In this document: piece after piece, positions 1-6,258 of the stretch
Layout of the letters: each line of letters starts with the position of its first letter
Position numbering within the stretch: the first letter of the stretch is position 1
From: Cyclobacteriaceae bacterium
GTDB taxonomy: Bacteria; Bacteroidota; Bacteroidia; Cytophagales; Cyclobacteriaceae
Assembly: GCA_025358195.1 (NCBI GenBank)
Contig: JANYKP010000220.1
Span: forward strand, 1-15,003
Length of the DNA stretch: 15,003 nt
Direction: 5' to 3'
The notes under the pieces: generated by a model
Told to the model about the DNA's origin: nothing
What the model saw: only the letters and a program-made list of their open reading frames with translations
The model's database searches: none
Translations under genes and position numbers: made by a program

Positions 1-398
1 GCAAACCTTCCGAAGGCCACCAGCCGGTTGCCCTGGGTATCACGCAGCACTTCATAATCAATCAAACGTATATTTTTCTTCAGGATCTCTTGTAACAACT
101 TTTTATTGTGTGGCTGTTTCTTGAGGGTATGTGAGAAAAAAAGATATGTTTTATTCGGAATAAGATCTGGTATCTGCACTTCCTTGATACCCATGAGTAT
201 GTCGCACACATGGATATTTTCTACTAAGGGTATATCAAGTGCCGTGTATTCCTCGTCACCGAAGCACCGTACCGGACTTTGCTGAGAAACAACCTGAACG
301 TTCGCGAATCGTTGCATGATTTCCTCCACCTGCAACGGACTGAACGTTACACGCTTGTCGGGTGGAATTCTTCCTTCACGGATAAGGCCAATGGTCAT
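1..398 (-). CDS. Saccharopine dehydrogenase (lysine-forming)/alanine dehydrogenase-like, N-terminal part
   Basis: The minus strand is open from an ATG at 396-398 to the window edge, giving about 132 residues of an incomplete protein. It begins MTIGLIREGRIPPDKRV and contains LIPNKTYLFFSHTLKKQPHN, followed by DYEVLRD and a final AFGRFA. This matches the N-terminal alanine dehydrogenase/transhydrogenase domain as found in the Bacteroidota proteins annotated as NAD-dependent, lysine-forming saccharopine dehydrogenase. Family knowledge: these are cytosolic NAD(P)-linked oxidoreductases, and the nucleotide-binding half lies C-terminal, here outside the window. No in-frame ATG lies upstream, so this start is the natural one. 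The true substrate (saccharopine, alanine or another amino acid) cannot be told from this part. Confidence 0.85.
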   Translation of the reverse strand, partial: MTIGLIREGRIPPDKRVTFSPLQVEEIMQRFANVQVVSQQSPVRCFGDEEYTALDIPLVENIHVCDILMGIKEVQIPDLIPNKTYLFFSHTLKKQPHNKKLLQEILKKNIRLIDYEVLRDTQGNRLVAFGRF

Positions 399-722
399 AG
401 GCGGTATGGCAGTTAAGCATTCAGTTTTATATCAACAAATTAACTATGCAAAAATTCATTGGGTAATCGGTAAACAGTAATCGGTGACTGTGAATAAGGA
501 AGTTGTAATTCATTTGAAATATAGGAACAATCCATTGCTGTTTCAATCCATTAAACAAATAATCAAACCGAAGGCCATTCCAGAATTGCCACGGGTTTAA
601 ATCCGTGGCAATTTTGCCCTAAAGTTACAGGGCTTTAGCCCCAAGTGAAATCGTTTGAATGCGACAATTTGAAGTGCGACCCATTATTCACCAGATACAA
701 TCCAAATCTTTTTACCTTTACT
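399..722. other. Intergenic region with compound palindrome, otherwise no gene seen
   Basis: This 324-base AT-rich gap separates the divergent dehydrogenase (minus) and methyltransferase-like gene (plus). It must hold promoters for both, but I see no clean TAnnTTTG element. A 9-base direct repeat, GTAATCGGT, occurs at 463-471 and 477-485. The only strong structure is the palindrome pair at 584-641. The plus-strand frame is open from a GTG at 645, but the region 645-722 does not look like the methyltransferase family and is better treated as non-coding. Confidence 0.6.
584..641. repeat. REP-like compound palindrome (two adjacent hairpins)
   Basis: The first hairpin has perfect 11-base arms, AATTGCCACGG at 584-594 and CCGTGGCAATT at 603-613, around an 8-base centre containing TTTAAA. 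Immediately after it, GCCCT (616-620) can pair with AGGGC (629-633), and GGGCTTTAGCCC (630-641) is itself a tight hairpin, so the second unit can fold in two exclusive ways. The arms of the first hairpin are identical to those of the perfect palindrome at 13612-13641. Two copies with the same arms in non-coding DNA fit a dispersed REP-type element, possibly mobilised by a RAYT (IS200-like) transposase elsewhere in the genome. That last link is inference; no transposase lies in this window. Confidence 0.75.
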
Positions 723-1304
723 ATGATGAATTATTTTGTTCTTGCTGGCGGATGGATCATTTATTTTACGTTGCACAGTGCATTGGCATCAGAACAAGTG
801 AAGGCAGGTGCAAGCCATTCGTTAGGACGTCTGTTTCGCTACTACCGTTTGTTTTACAGCATCTTTTCTACGGTTGGATTGTTGGGGTTGTTAGTTCTGA
901 ACGGAAGTATTTCAGCTCCATACTTTTTTAAAAGCGAAGGCGTGGTGCGCTACCTAAGTCTTTTGTTCACCACCTTTGGTGTGATGACCATCCAAATTGC
1001 CTTTCGCCAGTATAGACTGAAATCGTTTCTGGGTTTTGCCGATGAAAAGAATGAATTGAAGATTGATGGAGTATTAAAACTCGTTAGGCACCCAATTTAT
1101 TCCGGGCTTATACTCATCACGATGGGATTTTTTCTGTTCATGCCTAATCTGCCATCGCTGATCTCCTGCCTGAGCGTATTCGTTTATTTGCCCATCGGGA
1201 TTTACCTGGAGGAGAAAAAACTCATCGCAACTTTTGGAGAGGAGTACAGACAATATAAAAAGACGGTATCCGCCCTTGTTCCCCGGCTTCCCTTGAATCG
1301 CTGA
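723..1304 (+). CDS. Isoprenylcysteine carboxyl methyltransferase/PEMT-like membrane protein
   Basis: A 193-residue integral membrane protein with about five hydrophobic segments (roughly residues 4-22, 44-60, 77-94, 126-141 and 143-162). Near the C-terminus it carries GVLKLVRHPIYSG (about 116-128), then LEEKKLIATFGEEYRQY (about 162-178). This RHP...EE...FG-EY-Y layout is the SAM-binding C-terminal signature of the ICMT/phospholipid methyltransferase superfamily. Family members methylate lipids or prenylated groups in the membrane; the substrate here is unknown. The frame is open back to a GTG at 645, but the two adjacent ATGs at 723 and 726 directly precede the first hydrophobic segment and are preferred. 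Its stop lies 2 bases from the stop of the convergent AIM24-family gene, leaving no room for a terminator between them. Confidence 0.8.
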   Translation: MMNYFVLAGGWIIYFTLHSALASEQVKAGASHSLGRLFRYYRLFYSIFSTVGLLGLLVLNGSISAPYFFKSEGVVRYLSLLFTTFGVMTIQIAFRQYRLKSFLGFADEKNELKIDGVLKLVRHPIYSGLILITMGFFLFMPNLPSLISCLSVFVYLPIGIYLEEKKLIATFGEEYRQYKKTVSALVPRLPLNR

Positions 1305-1306
1305 CG

Positions 1307-2078
1307 TTAACTTTTTAGCAACGTGCCGAGCAGTGAACTGGCTTCCTTCCGGCTGTTAGCGCCGTACGGAGCAAGTGCCTGGACAAGCTTGCGGATCGGC
1401 ATGGACTGAAGCCAAACCTTTCCTGTTCCGCGAAGTGTAGCAAGAAAGATTCCCTCTCCACCAAAGATCATAGACTTCAGGCCGCCAGAGGCTTCTACAT
1501 CAAAATCAATATGTGATTCAAACGCAACAACACATCCTGTGTCAACGCGCAGGGTCTCGTTGTTCAGGGTACGTTCGATGACCGTACCGCCCGGCATGGA
1601 CGAACACTTTTCCGTCTCCTTGCAGCTTTTCCAAAATAAACCCCTCACCGCCCACGAGTCCTGCACCAAGCTTCCTGTTGAAGAAAATGGAAAGCTTCGT
1701 CCCGAAGGCTGCGCAAAGAAATCCGTCTTTCTGCACGATCAATTCATTGTTACGACTCGTAGCCAGGTCGATGGGTATTACCGTGCCGGGATAAGGTGCA
1801 GAAAAACCAACTTTCGCTTTTTTGTTTCCCCTGTTCGTAAAGTGAGTCATAAAGAGTGACTCACCGGTGAGCACACGGCTGCCTGCCGATAACAGCTTGT
1901 CAAAGATGCTTTGATTCGCGGCAGAACCATCGCCCATCTTCGTCTCAAATTGAATGCCCTCTTCCATGAAAAGCATAGCACCCGCTTCGGCAATTACTGT
2001 CTCTGATGGATCGAGTTCAACCTCGACAATTTGGATACTTTCGCCTTTGATCTGGTAGTCGATTTCGTGTGAGTTCAT
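1307..2078 (-). pseudogene. AIM24/TIGR00266-family gene interrupted by a single-base frameshift
   Basis: Read on the minus strand from ATG at 2076-2078, the protein starts MNSHEIDYQIKGESIQIVEV and follows the AIM24 (TIGR00266) family through EAGAMLFMEEGIQ, SRVLTGESLFMTHF, PGTVIPIDL and GEGFILEKLQGDGKVFVHAG. It then leaves frame and would end 14 residues later at 1542. The rest of the family pattern (GGTVIERTL, LRVDTGCVVAF, FGGEGIFLATLRGTGKVWLQ) continues in the next frame to a TAA at 1307. The switch falls at about 1590-1594, in a GGG run on the minus strand (CCC at 1590-1592) where GG would restore HAGGTVIE. Total span is 257 codons plus one base, near the usual length. It may be a genuine pseudogene or a base error in a homopolymer. 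Function of the family is poorly known. It is last in the gltX transcription block, 6 bases after the gene before it. Confidence 0.88.
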
Positions 2079-2084
2079 AAGATT

Positions 2085-2330
2085 TTATTTCCTTTTTATT
2101 TTGCCTTTTGATTTCCCCTTCTTTTTCATTTCCTCATAGTCTTCCCGCTCGAGAAGTTTTTTGTCATCTACATTTTTGTTAAGGAATTCATTGATCTTTT
2201 CAATATTCATATTGGAACGGATTTCACCGAACGTGTCAATAGAGACTTCCAAACCGTCAAGGTCTTTGTGAACGCGTGGTTTCGGCTTCGTCTTTTGCGA
2301 TTTCCGGTGTGGTCCAGTTTTCTTTGCCAT
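2085..2330 (-). CDS. Small lysine-rich conserved hypothetical protein
   Basis: An 81-residue, highly charged protein. The first 20 residues are basic (MAKKTGPHRKSQKTKPKPRV). A central part reads HKDLDGLEVSIDTFGEIRSN followed by INEFLNKNVDDKKL (about residues 45-59), and the tail (about 67-81) is almost entirely Lys, Gly and Arg. There is no signal peptide or membrane segment, so it should be cytosolic, and the basic ends would suit nucleic-acid or ribosome contact. I do not recognise a named family; a similar small protein may accompany gltX in related bacteria, but that is from memory and unverified. Its ATG lies 2 bases after the gltX stop, so the two genes are very probably co-transcribed and translationally coupled. 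Confidence 0.75.
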   Translation of the reverse strand: MAKKTGPHRKSQKTKPKPRVHKDLDGLEVSIDTFGEIRSNMNIEKINEFLNKNVDDKKLLEREDYEEMKKKGKSKGKIKRK

Positions 2331-2332
2331 CG

Positions 2333-3853
2333 TCAGGTAACTTTTACTTTTAACGTTTTAATTGCAAAATGGATACGTTTGAATACTTCAGCGTTTCCAA
2401 GTATCTCCATCGTTATCATCAGGTCAGGGCCGGAGGCGCCGCCGGTGATGGACATGCGCAACGCCTGAAGGATGTGTCCTGTTTTTATTCCAAGTTTTGA
2501 CGTGACCATCTCCAGGGTATCTTTCGCCGTTTCAGCAATCAGGTTGCTTCCGGATTTGATTTCATTGCTGAAGGCCGTTAATACTTTCACGGTATCATCG
2601 TTCCATTTCTTCGAGACCACCTGCTCATCGAACGAGACGGGAGCGGTGAAAAAGAATTTCCCTTGTTCCCAGAAATCTTTCGGAAATGTCACACGCTCTT
2701 TCATAACCGCCACAATCTTTTTTGCTTTTTCCTGAGAGCAATCAATATTTTCCTTTTTTAAAGAATCGAGCAGGTATCCTATGAGCACGTCGTCAGATTT
2801 ACTTCGTAGATAATGCTGATTGAACCACTGCGCCTTTTGAATATCAAAACGGGCTCCTGCTTTACCAATTCGTTCCAGGGTAAATGCTTCAATCAATTGT
2901 TCCATGGAAAAGAGTTCTTGTTCCGTACCTGGATTCCAGCCGAGGAATGCCAGAAAATTGATAAGTGCCTCTGGCAGATAGCCTGCCTCACGATAACCAA
3001 TGGCAACATGACCGCTTTCGGGATCCTGCCAGTTGAGGGGGAAGATGGGAAACCCCATCTTATCGGCATCGCGCTTGCTGAGCTTACCGTTGCCATCAGG
3101 TTTCAGCAACAATGGCAGGTGGGCGAACTGCGGCATTTCCTTTTCCCAGCCTAAATAACGGTACAGCAGCACATGCAAGGGCGCCGACGGAAGCCATTCC
3201 TCTCCACGAATCACGTGTGATATTTTCATCAGGTAATCGTCGACTACGTTGGCGAGATGATAGGTCGGCATTCCATCCGATTTCATAAGCACCTTGTCGT
3301 CAACTTGTGAGGATTGTACGGTAACGCTACCCCGGATCAGGTCGGTAAGATGGATTTCCTCCTTACCTGGGACTTTCAACCGTATCACATACTTTTCACC
3401 CACGGATAGTTTCTGAGCCACCTCCTTTCCGGAAAGCGTGAGCGAATTTTTCATTTGCATGCGTGTCACACCATCGTATTGTGCATTGGGTGTACGCTTA
3501 CGCATTTCTTCAAGATCTTGTTCCGTATCAAAGGCATAGTAAGCATGATCTTCGTCAACTAGTTTTTGTGCATAAGTTTTATACAATGCTTTGCGCTCGG
3601 ACTGCCGATAAGGCGCGTAGGGTCCACCCACACCCACACCTTCATCAATTTTAATCCCCGCCCACGCCAGTGATTCAACAATATAAGCTTCGGCACCGGG
3701 TACGTAGCGTGTCTGGTCTGTGTCCTCGATCCGTAAGATCATGGTGCCGTTATACTTCCGTGCCAGCAAATAATTGTACAAGGCTGTGCGAACGCCACCA
3801 ATGTGCAACGCACCGGTAGGACTGGGAGCAAACCTGACCCGAACTTCTCTCAT
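2333..3853 (-). CDS. gltX: Glutamyl-tRNA synthetase
   Basis: A 506-residue class I aminoacyl-tRNA synthetase that attaches glutamate to tRNA-Glu in the cytosol. The ATP-binding HIGH-type motif is at residues 11-24 (SPTGALHIGGVRTA; HIGG at 17-20), followed by ILRIEDTDQTR. The KMSKS-type loop is KLSKR at 257-261, after HLPLLLKPDGNG. The catalytic domain is followed by the helical anticodon-binding part containing LINFLAFLGWNPG and FDIQKAQWFNQHYLR. Length and order match complete bacterial GluRS. Start is the ATG at 3851-3853, just before the conserved VRFAPSPTG. Upstream lies a 48-base gap from the preceding gene with a TACATTTG -7-like element, so gltX may have its own promoter besides read-through from ridA. 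Whether it is discriminating between tRNA-Glu and tRNA-Gln cannot be seen. Confidence 0.97.
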   Translation of the reverse strand: MREVRVRFAPSPTGALHIGGVRTALYNYLLARKYNGTMILRIEDTDQTRYVPGAEAYIVESLAWAGIKIDEGVGVGGPYAPYRQSERKALYKTYAQKLVDEDHAYYAFDTEQDLEEMRKRTPNAQYDGVTRMQMKNSLTLSGKEVAQKLSVGEKYVIRLKVPGKEEIHLTDLIRGSVTVQSSQVDDKVLMKSDGMPTYHLANVVDDYLMKISHVIRGEEWLPSAPLHVLLYRYLGWEKEMPQFAHLPLLLKPDGNGKLSKRDADKMGFPIFPLNWQDPESGHVAIGYREAGYLPEALINFLAFLGWNPGTEQELFSMEQLIEAFTLERIGKAGARFDIQKAQWFNQHYLRSKSDDVLIGYLLDSLKKENIDCSQEKAKKIVAVMKERVTFPKDFWEQGKFFFTAPVSFDEQVVSKKWNDDTVKVLTAFSNEIKSGSNLIAETAKDTLEMVTSKLGIKTGHILQALRMSITGGASGPDLMITMEILGNAEVFKRIHFAIKTLKVKVT

Positions 3854-3873
3854 TTTAATCTTGGAAACGGATT

Positions 3874-3881
3874 CAAATGTA
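3874..3881 (-). promoter_or_regulatory. Putative -7 element of a gltX promoter
   Basis: On the minus strand the sequence reads TACATTTG, an exact match to the Bacteroidota TAnnTTTG -7 element, 20 bases before the gltX ATG. Transcription would start around 3866-3868 with a short leader. No good -33 TTG sits at the usual spacing (the nearest TTG is 28 bases upstream), so this is a moderate call. Confidence 0.4.
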
Positions 3882-3901
3882 CAAACTTCTTCCCTTCCGG
3901 G

Positions 3902-4366
3902 TCACGATACAAGTCGATGAAAAGCTTCACGGGTGGGCTTGAGTTGAATCTTGAAATTGGACCAAACAATGGTATGTATAAGAATGATAATGCCAGCCCC
4001 TCCTGCCAGGTATAAAATATTTTTTGTTTGATAAGCGCTGAAAACGGAACCCAGCATCAGGAGCAAAGTCCACAGGGTCAACAAAAGTCGTGTCGTGGGA
4101 AACAACTTGTAATCGATAAACAAAATGCTCCCCGATGAAGTTGGCTCAATCTGTCCGATGACGAGGGGAAGGTAATTATTGGCTCGGTGAACACGCAACG
4201 AAAGTCTGAATCGTTCTTCTTTTACCCACCCGTTGAACAAAAGTTTCTGTTCGTCGGGTTGAATAAATGGTTTATTGGACGTGGCGACCGCGAGTGTTTG
4301 GTAAATTTCATCCGCCGGCCGTGGCAAAACAATTGTTTCGTGATAGGCTGGCAGGAGGGAGATCAC
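3902..4366 (-). CDS. Hypothetical protein with two transmembrane helices
   Basis: A 154-residue protein that I cannot assign to a named family. The first 90 residues are soluble-looking (ETIVLPRPADEIYQTLAVAT at 10-29, a beta-rich stretch to ILFIDYKLFP at about 81-90). Two hydrophobic helices follow at about 92-111 and 117-135, then a short basic tail. The start is a GTG at 4364-4366 that overlaps the ridA TGA as GTGA, a 4-base overlap typical of translational coupling, and no ATG is available nearby. It lies between ridA and gltX and is co-directional with both. The soluble N-terminus followed by a TM hairpin suggests a small membrane-anchored protein with no visible catalytic residues. Confidence 0.75.
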   Translation of the reverse strand: MISLLPAYHETIVLPRPADEIYQTLAVATSNKPFIQPDEQKLLFNGWVKEERFRLSLRVHRANNYLPLVIGQIEPTSSGSILFIDYKLFPTTRLLLTLWTLLLMLGSVFSAYQTKNILYLAGGAGIIILIHTIVWSNFKIQLKPTREAFHRLVS

Positions 4367-4743
4367 TTCACCGCAATGCAGGAGATTTCGACATTCACAT
4401 CTTTTGGAAGACGGCTTACTTCTACCGTTTCCCGCGCCGGCGGTTGATTTGCAAAATAGGAACCATATGCCTCATTTACCTTGGGAAAATTATTCATATC
4501 TGTCAAAAAGATAGTACACTTAACAACGTTGGAAAAATTCAGGCTTGCTGCTTTTAGTATTTCTCCGAGATTTTTCATCACCTGGTGAGTCTCGTCCTGT
4601 ATATTTCCGGTAATTATGTTTCCTGAAGATTTTTGGATAGCGACTTGTCCTGAAACAAACAAAAGGTCGCCCACCTGTATGGCCTGACTATAAGGCCCAA
4701 TAGGTTCCGGAGCATTGGCAGAATAGATTACATTTTTTGACAT
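4363..4743 (-). CDS. ridA: RidA family 2-iminobutanoate/2-iminopropanoate deaminase
   Basis: A 126-residue cytosolic protein of the RidA/YER057c/UK114 family, full length. It shows IYSANAPEPIGPYSQAI at residues 6-22, LLFVSGQVAI at 27-36, TIFLTDMNNFPKVNEAY at 77-93 and PPARETVEVSRLPKDVNVEI at 101-120. Arg104 (in PAR) and Glu120 match the arginine and glutamate of active RidA deaminases. Family members hydrolyse reactive enamines/imines made by PLP enzymes to keto acids and ammonia, usually as a trimer. The ATG at 4741-4743 is the only sensible start. It is the first gene of the minus-strand block ending in the AIM24 gene, and its stop codon overlaps the GTG of the next gene. An 80-base gap separates it from the divergent gene at 4824. 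Confidence 0.95.
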   Translation of the reverse strand: MSKNVIYSANAPEPIGPYSQAIQVGDLLFVSGQVAIQKSSGNIITGNIQDETHQVMKNLGEILKAASLNFSNVVKCTIFLTDMNNFPKVNEAYGSYFANQPPARETVEVSRLPKDVNVEISCIAVK

Positions 4744-4823
4744 AAATTCCCGTAATGTTGCGGGTGATCAAATATCTGAAAAAAATGCGCGGAAGTAATT
4801 GTGTGACCCTCATAAATTCCTGA

Positions 4824-5471
4824 ATGGAAATTCTCATAATCGGATCAAATGCTGAGTTGGAAGAGGTGAGGCAGAAATTTGGGCCAGCAAATACCTATCG
4901 GGTTTCGGTCAGTCGGGAGGCAGAAAAATTATTAGCGACGTGCGATGTTGTGTTCGATTTTACAATCGAAGAAAATGTACAACTCAGTTTCTATCATGAT
5001 TACTCATCCTCAATTGTCTTTCTTAACACGACGTTTATCAGCTTATCACAATTGGGGATATCCCACTCAAAAAATATCATTGGGTTTTGTGGCCTGGCCA
5101 CTTTCGTAAACAGAGAAATTTTTGAGGTCAGTCTACCACAGGAGAACCACGTAGCGACATTAAGAAAGATTTGCGGTGAGCTAAAGACTGATTACCGGGT
5201 GGTGGCCGACCGCGTGGGGTTCGTGACCCCGCGTGTTATCTGTATGATTATCAACGAAGCGTACTGCACCGTTCAGGAAGGTACCGCTACGCGCGAAGAC
5301 ATTGACAAGGCTATGAAGCTGGGTACAAATTATCCATTCGGACCATTTGAATGGGCGCAGAGGATCGGGGTAAAGAATGTGTGCAAATTGCTGGAGGCAG
5401 TATATAATGACACACATGACCAACGATACCGGATTTGTTCAATGTTAATGGATGAATCCAGGACCGGCTGA
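4824..5471 (+). CDS. Atypical 3-hydroxyacyl-CoA dehydrogenase-family protein
   Basis: A 215-residue protein. The C-terminal half is a clear 3-hydroxyacyl-CoA dehydrogenase C-terminal domain: DRVGFVTPRVICMIINEAY at 129-147, then QEGTATREDIDKAMKLG and TNYPFGPFEWAQRIG (about 168-182). The N-terminal half is a shortened Rossmann-like part (MEILIIGSNAELEEVRQKFG, then CDVVFDFTIEEN) without a proper GxGxxG dinucleotide motif. Where normal enzymes have the catalytic-His motif (HFFNPV type), this one has IIGFCGLATF at 85-94, so the His appears replaced; Asn144 of the NEA motif remains. Normal HBD enzymes are about 280-300 residues. It may be a conserved Bacteroidota subfamily with altered or no dehydrogenase activity. 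Start ATG at 4824 directly precedes the first strand. It is divergent from ridA and stands alone. Confidence 0.82.
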   Translation: MEILIIGSNAELEEVRQKFGPANTYRVSVSREAEKLLATCDVVFDFTIEENVQLSFYHDYSSSIVFLNTTFISLSQLGISHSKNIIGFCGLATFVNREIFEVSLPQENHVATLRKICGELKTDYRVVADRVGFVTPRVICMIINEAYCTVQEGTATREDIDKAMKLGTNYPFGPFEWAQRIGVKNVCKLLEAVYNDTHDQRYRICSMLMDESRTG

Positions 5472-5554
5472 GATTTTGATCAGGTTTTCCGAGATATGTT
5501 ATTCTTGCACAAACTGACTTAGCAACTAAATTAGACTTTCATTCAGGTACCTCA

Positions 5555-5761
5555 ATGAATCCAGAACGCGTTAAGTTCTATATCGAGTTGATGAGATCCC
5601 TAACCTCCTTCATACTAGGAACTGGTGCCGGCATTTATGCGCTGATTGCGACCGAGAATGGCAGCAGCTTATTGCTTATCTTTGTATTAATACTCTGTCT
5701 TTTTGCCACCGGAGTGTTTATTGCGTTATTCGTTTATATGGAAAAAAATATTGAAAAATGA
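5555..5761 (+). CDS. Small two-helix membrane protein, hypothetical
   Basis: A 68-residue protein, MNPERVKFYIELMRSL at the N-terminus, with a hydrophobic segment at about 13-31 (ILGTGAGIYALI) and a second at about 37-61 (LLIFVLILCLFATGVFIALF), ending in a charged MEKNIEK tail. No catalytic motif is visible and I cannot name a family. The amphipathic charged N-terminus plus two helices predicts an inner-membrane hairpin. ATG start, TGA stop, 83 bases after the preceding gene. Its partner in size and character is the 44-residue protein at 5883, with a long palindrome between them. The hydrophobic pattern and intact frame support coding, but there is no homology evidence. Confidence 0.65.
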   Translation: MNPERVKFYIELMRSLTSFILGTGAGIYALIATENGSSLLLIFVLILCLFATGVFIALFVYMEKNIEK

Positions 5762-5813
5762 AATGAGCCATGATTTACTTTCACCCAATGGGAGATAATA
5801 ATTGGCGAATTCC

Positions 5814-5862
5814 ATGCCTGCGTGCCGGAATGCCGGTACTACGGCATTCCGGCATGTGGCAT
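5814..5862. repeat. Long interrupted palindrome (13-bp perfect stem)
   Basis: TGCCGGAATGCCG at 5823-5835 is the exact reverse complement of CGGCATTCCGGCA at 5842-5854, with a 6-base loop. A further 5-base outer stem pairs ATGCC (5814-5818) with GGCAT (5858-5862). It lies between two small membrane-protein genes. There is no T-run after either side on the plus strand, so it is not a standard intrinsic terminator. It shares no arm sequence with the palindromes at 584 and 13612. It may be another dispersed repeat family or an mRNA 3'-end stabiliser. Confidence 0.75.
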
Positions 5863-5882
5863 AAAAATAAAATTAATAACAC

Positions 5883-6017
5883 ATGAAATTAGCTGACATC
5901 TTGCTTTTGCTTTTGATCATCGTCACAACTATAGGATTTGGCATAATTTTTATCATGGTCCTTAAGAATGCTTTGGCAAAGAAGAAGCCAGGATCGCCTC
6001 TGACGAAGAAAAATTAA
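5883..6017 (+). CDS. Very small single-helix membrane protein, hypothetical
   Basis: An intact ATG-to-TAA frame of 44 residues: MKLADILLLLLIIVTTIGFG, then IIFIMVL, then a basic tail containing KNALAKKKPG and ending LTKKN. One strong hydrophobic helix spans about residues 4-27, with the positive residues following it, so the C-terminus should face the cytoplasm. It lies 121 bases after the 68-residue membrane protein in the same direction, just after the palindrome at 5814-5862, and is followed by the convergent glmS. There is no family I recognise. The clean hydrophobic/basic organisation argues for a real gene, but a frame this short could arise by chance. Confidence 0.5.
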   Translation: MKLADILLLLLIIVTTIGFGIIFIMVLKNALAKKKPGSPLTKKN

Positions 6018-6258
6018 ACAGCGGCTTCGAGATTCTTAATTTGTTTTCCGTTGTGGTGAAAACACGGTATTGTCTGCATCTAGTGAAAGTACCATCAAGA
6101 GACTTCTCCTTTTTGGTCTTGGCAAATTTTAAAGGCAGGTTGGCAGTAATTGCACCCCCAGAATCGTGAATAGTTGGACTCCCACAGAAGGGTTGTTTCT
6201 GTTGTAATACAGAACGTTACGAGTACGAGGTAGGGGTAAGAAAAACCGTCCTCCGTTA
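6018..6258. other. Convergent intergenic region, no gene recognised
   Basis: This 241-base stretch lies between the convergent 44-residue protein and glmS. No intrinsic terminator with a T-run is evident. ACAGAA (6184-6189), TTCTGT (6197-6202) and ACAGAA (6209-6214) form two mutually exclusive 6-base hairpins sharing the middle arm. The minus strand has an open stretch of about 70 codons lacking a start codon and resembling no protein I recognise; it could be a gene relic or chance. Confidence 0.4.

Noticed and set aside
463..485. Two copies of GTAATCGGT as a possible CRISPR-like or iteron repeat
   Set aside because: Only two short copies with a 5-base gap; no further repeats or regular spacing.
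645..722. N-terminal extension of the methyltransferase-like gene from a GTG at 645
   Set aside because: The added residues are polar and unlike the family, and the GTG lies right beside the palindrome; two ATGs at 723 and 726 directly precede the first membrane helix.
1585..1600. Programmed frameshifting in the AIM24 gene
   Set aside because: No slippery heptamer followed by a stem-loop was evident; a single extra G in a short run is better explained by mutation or base error. Left open in the findings.
1539..1859. Plus-strand open frame of about 106 codons
   Set aside because: It is antisense to the AIM24-family gene, whose family motifs are clear; it has no recognisable features.
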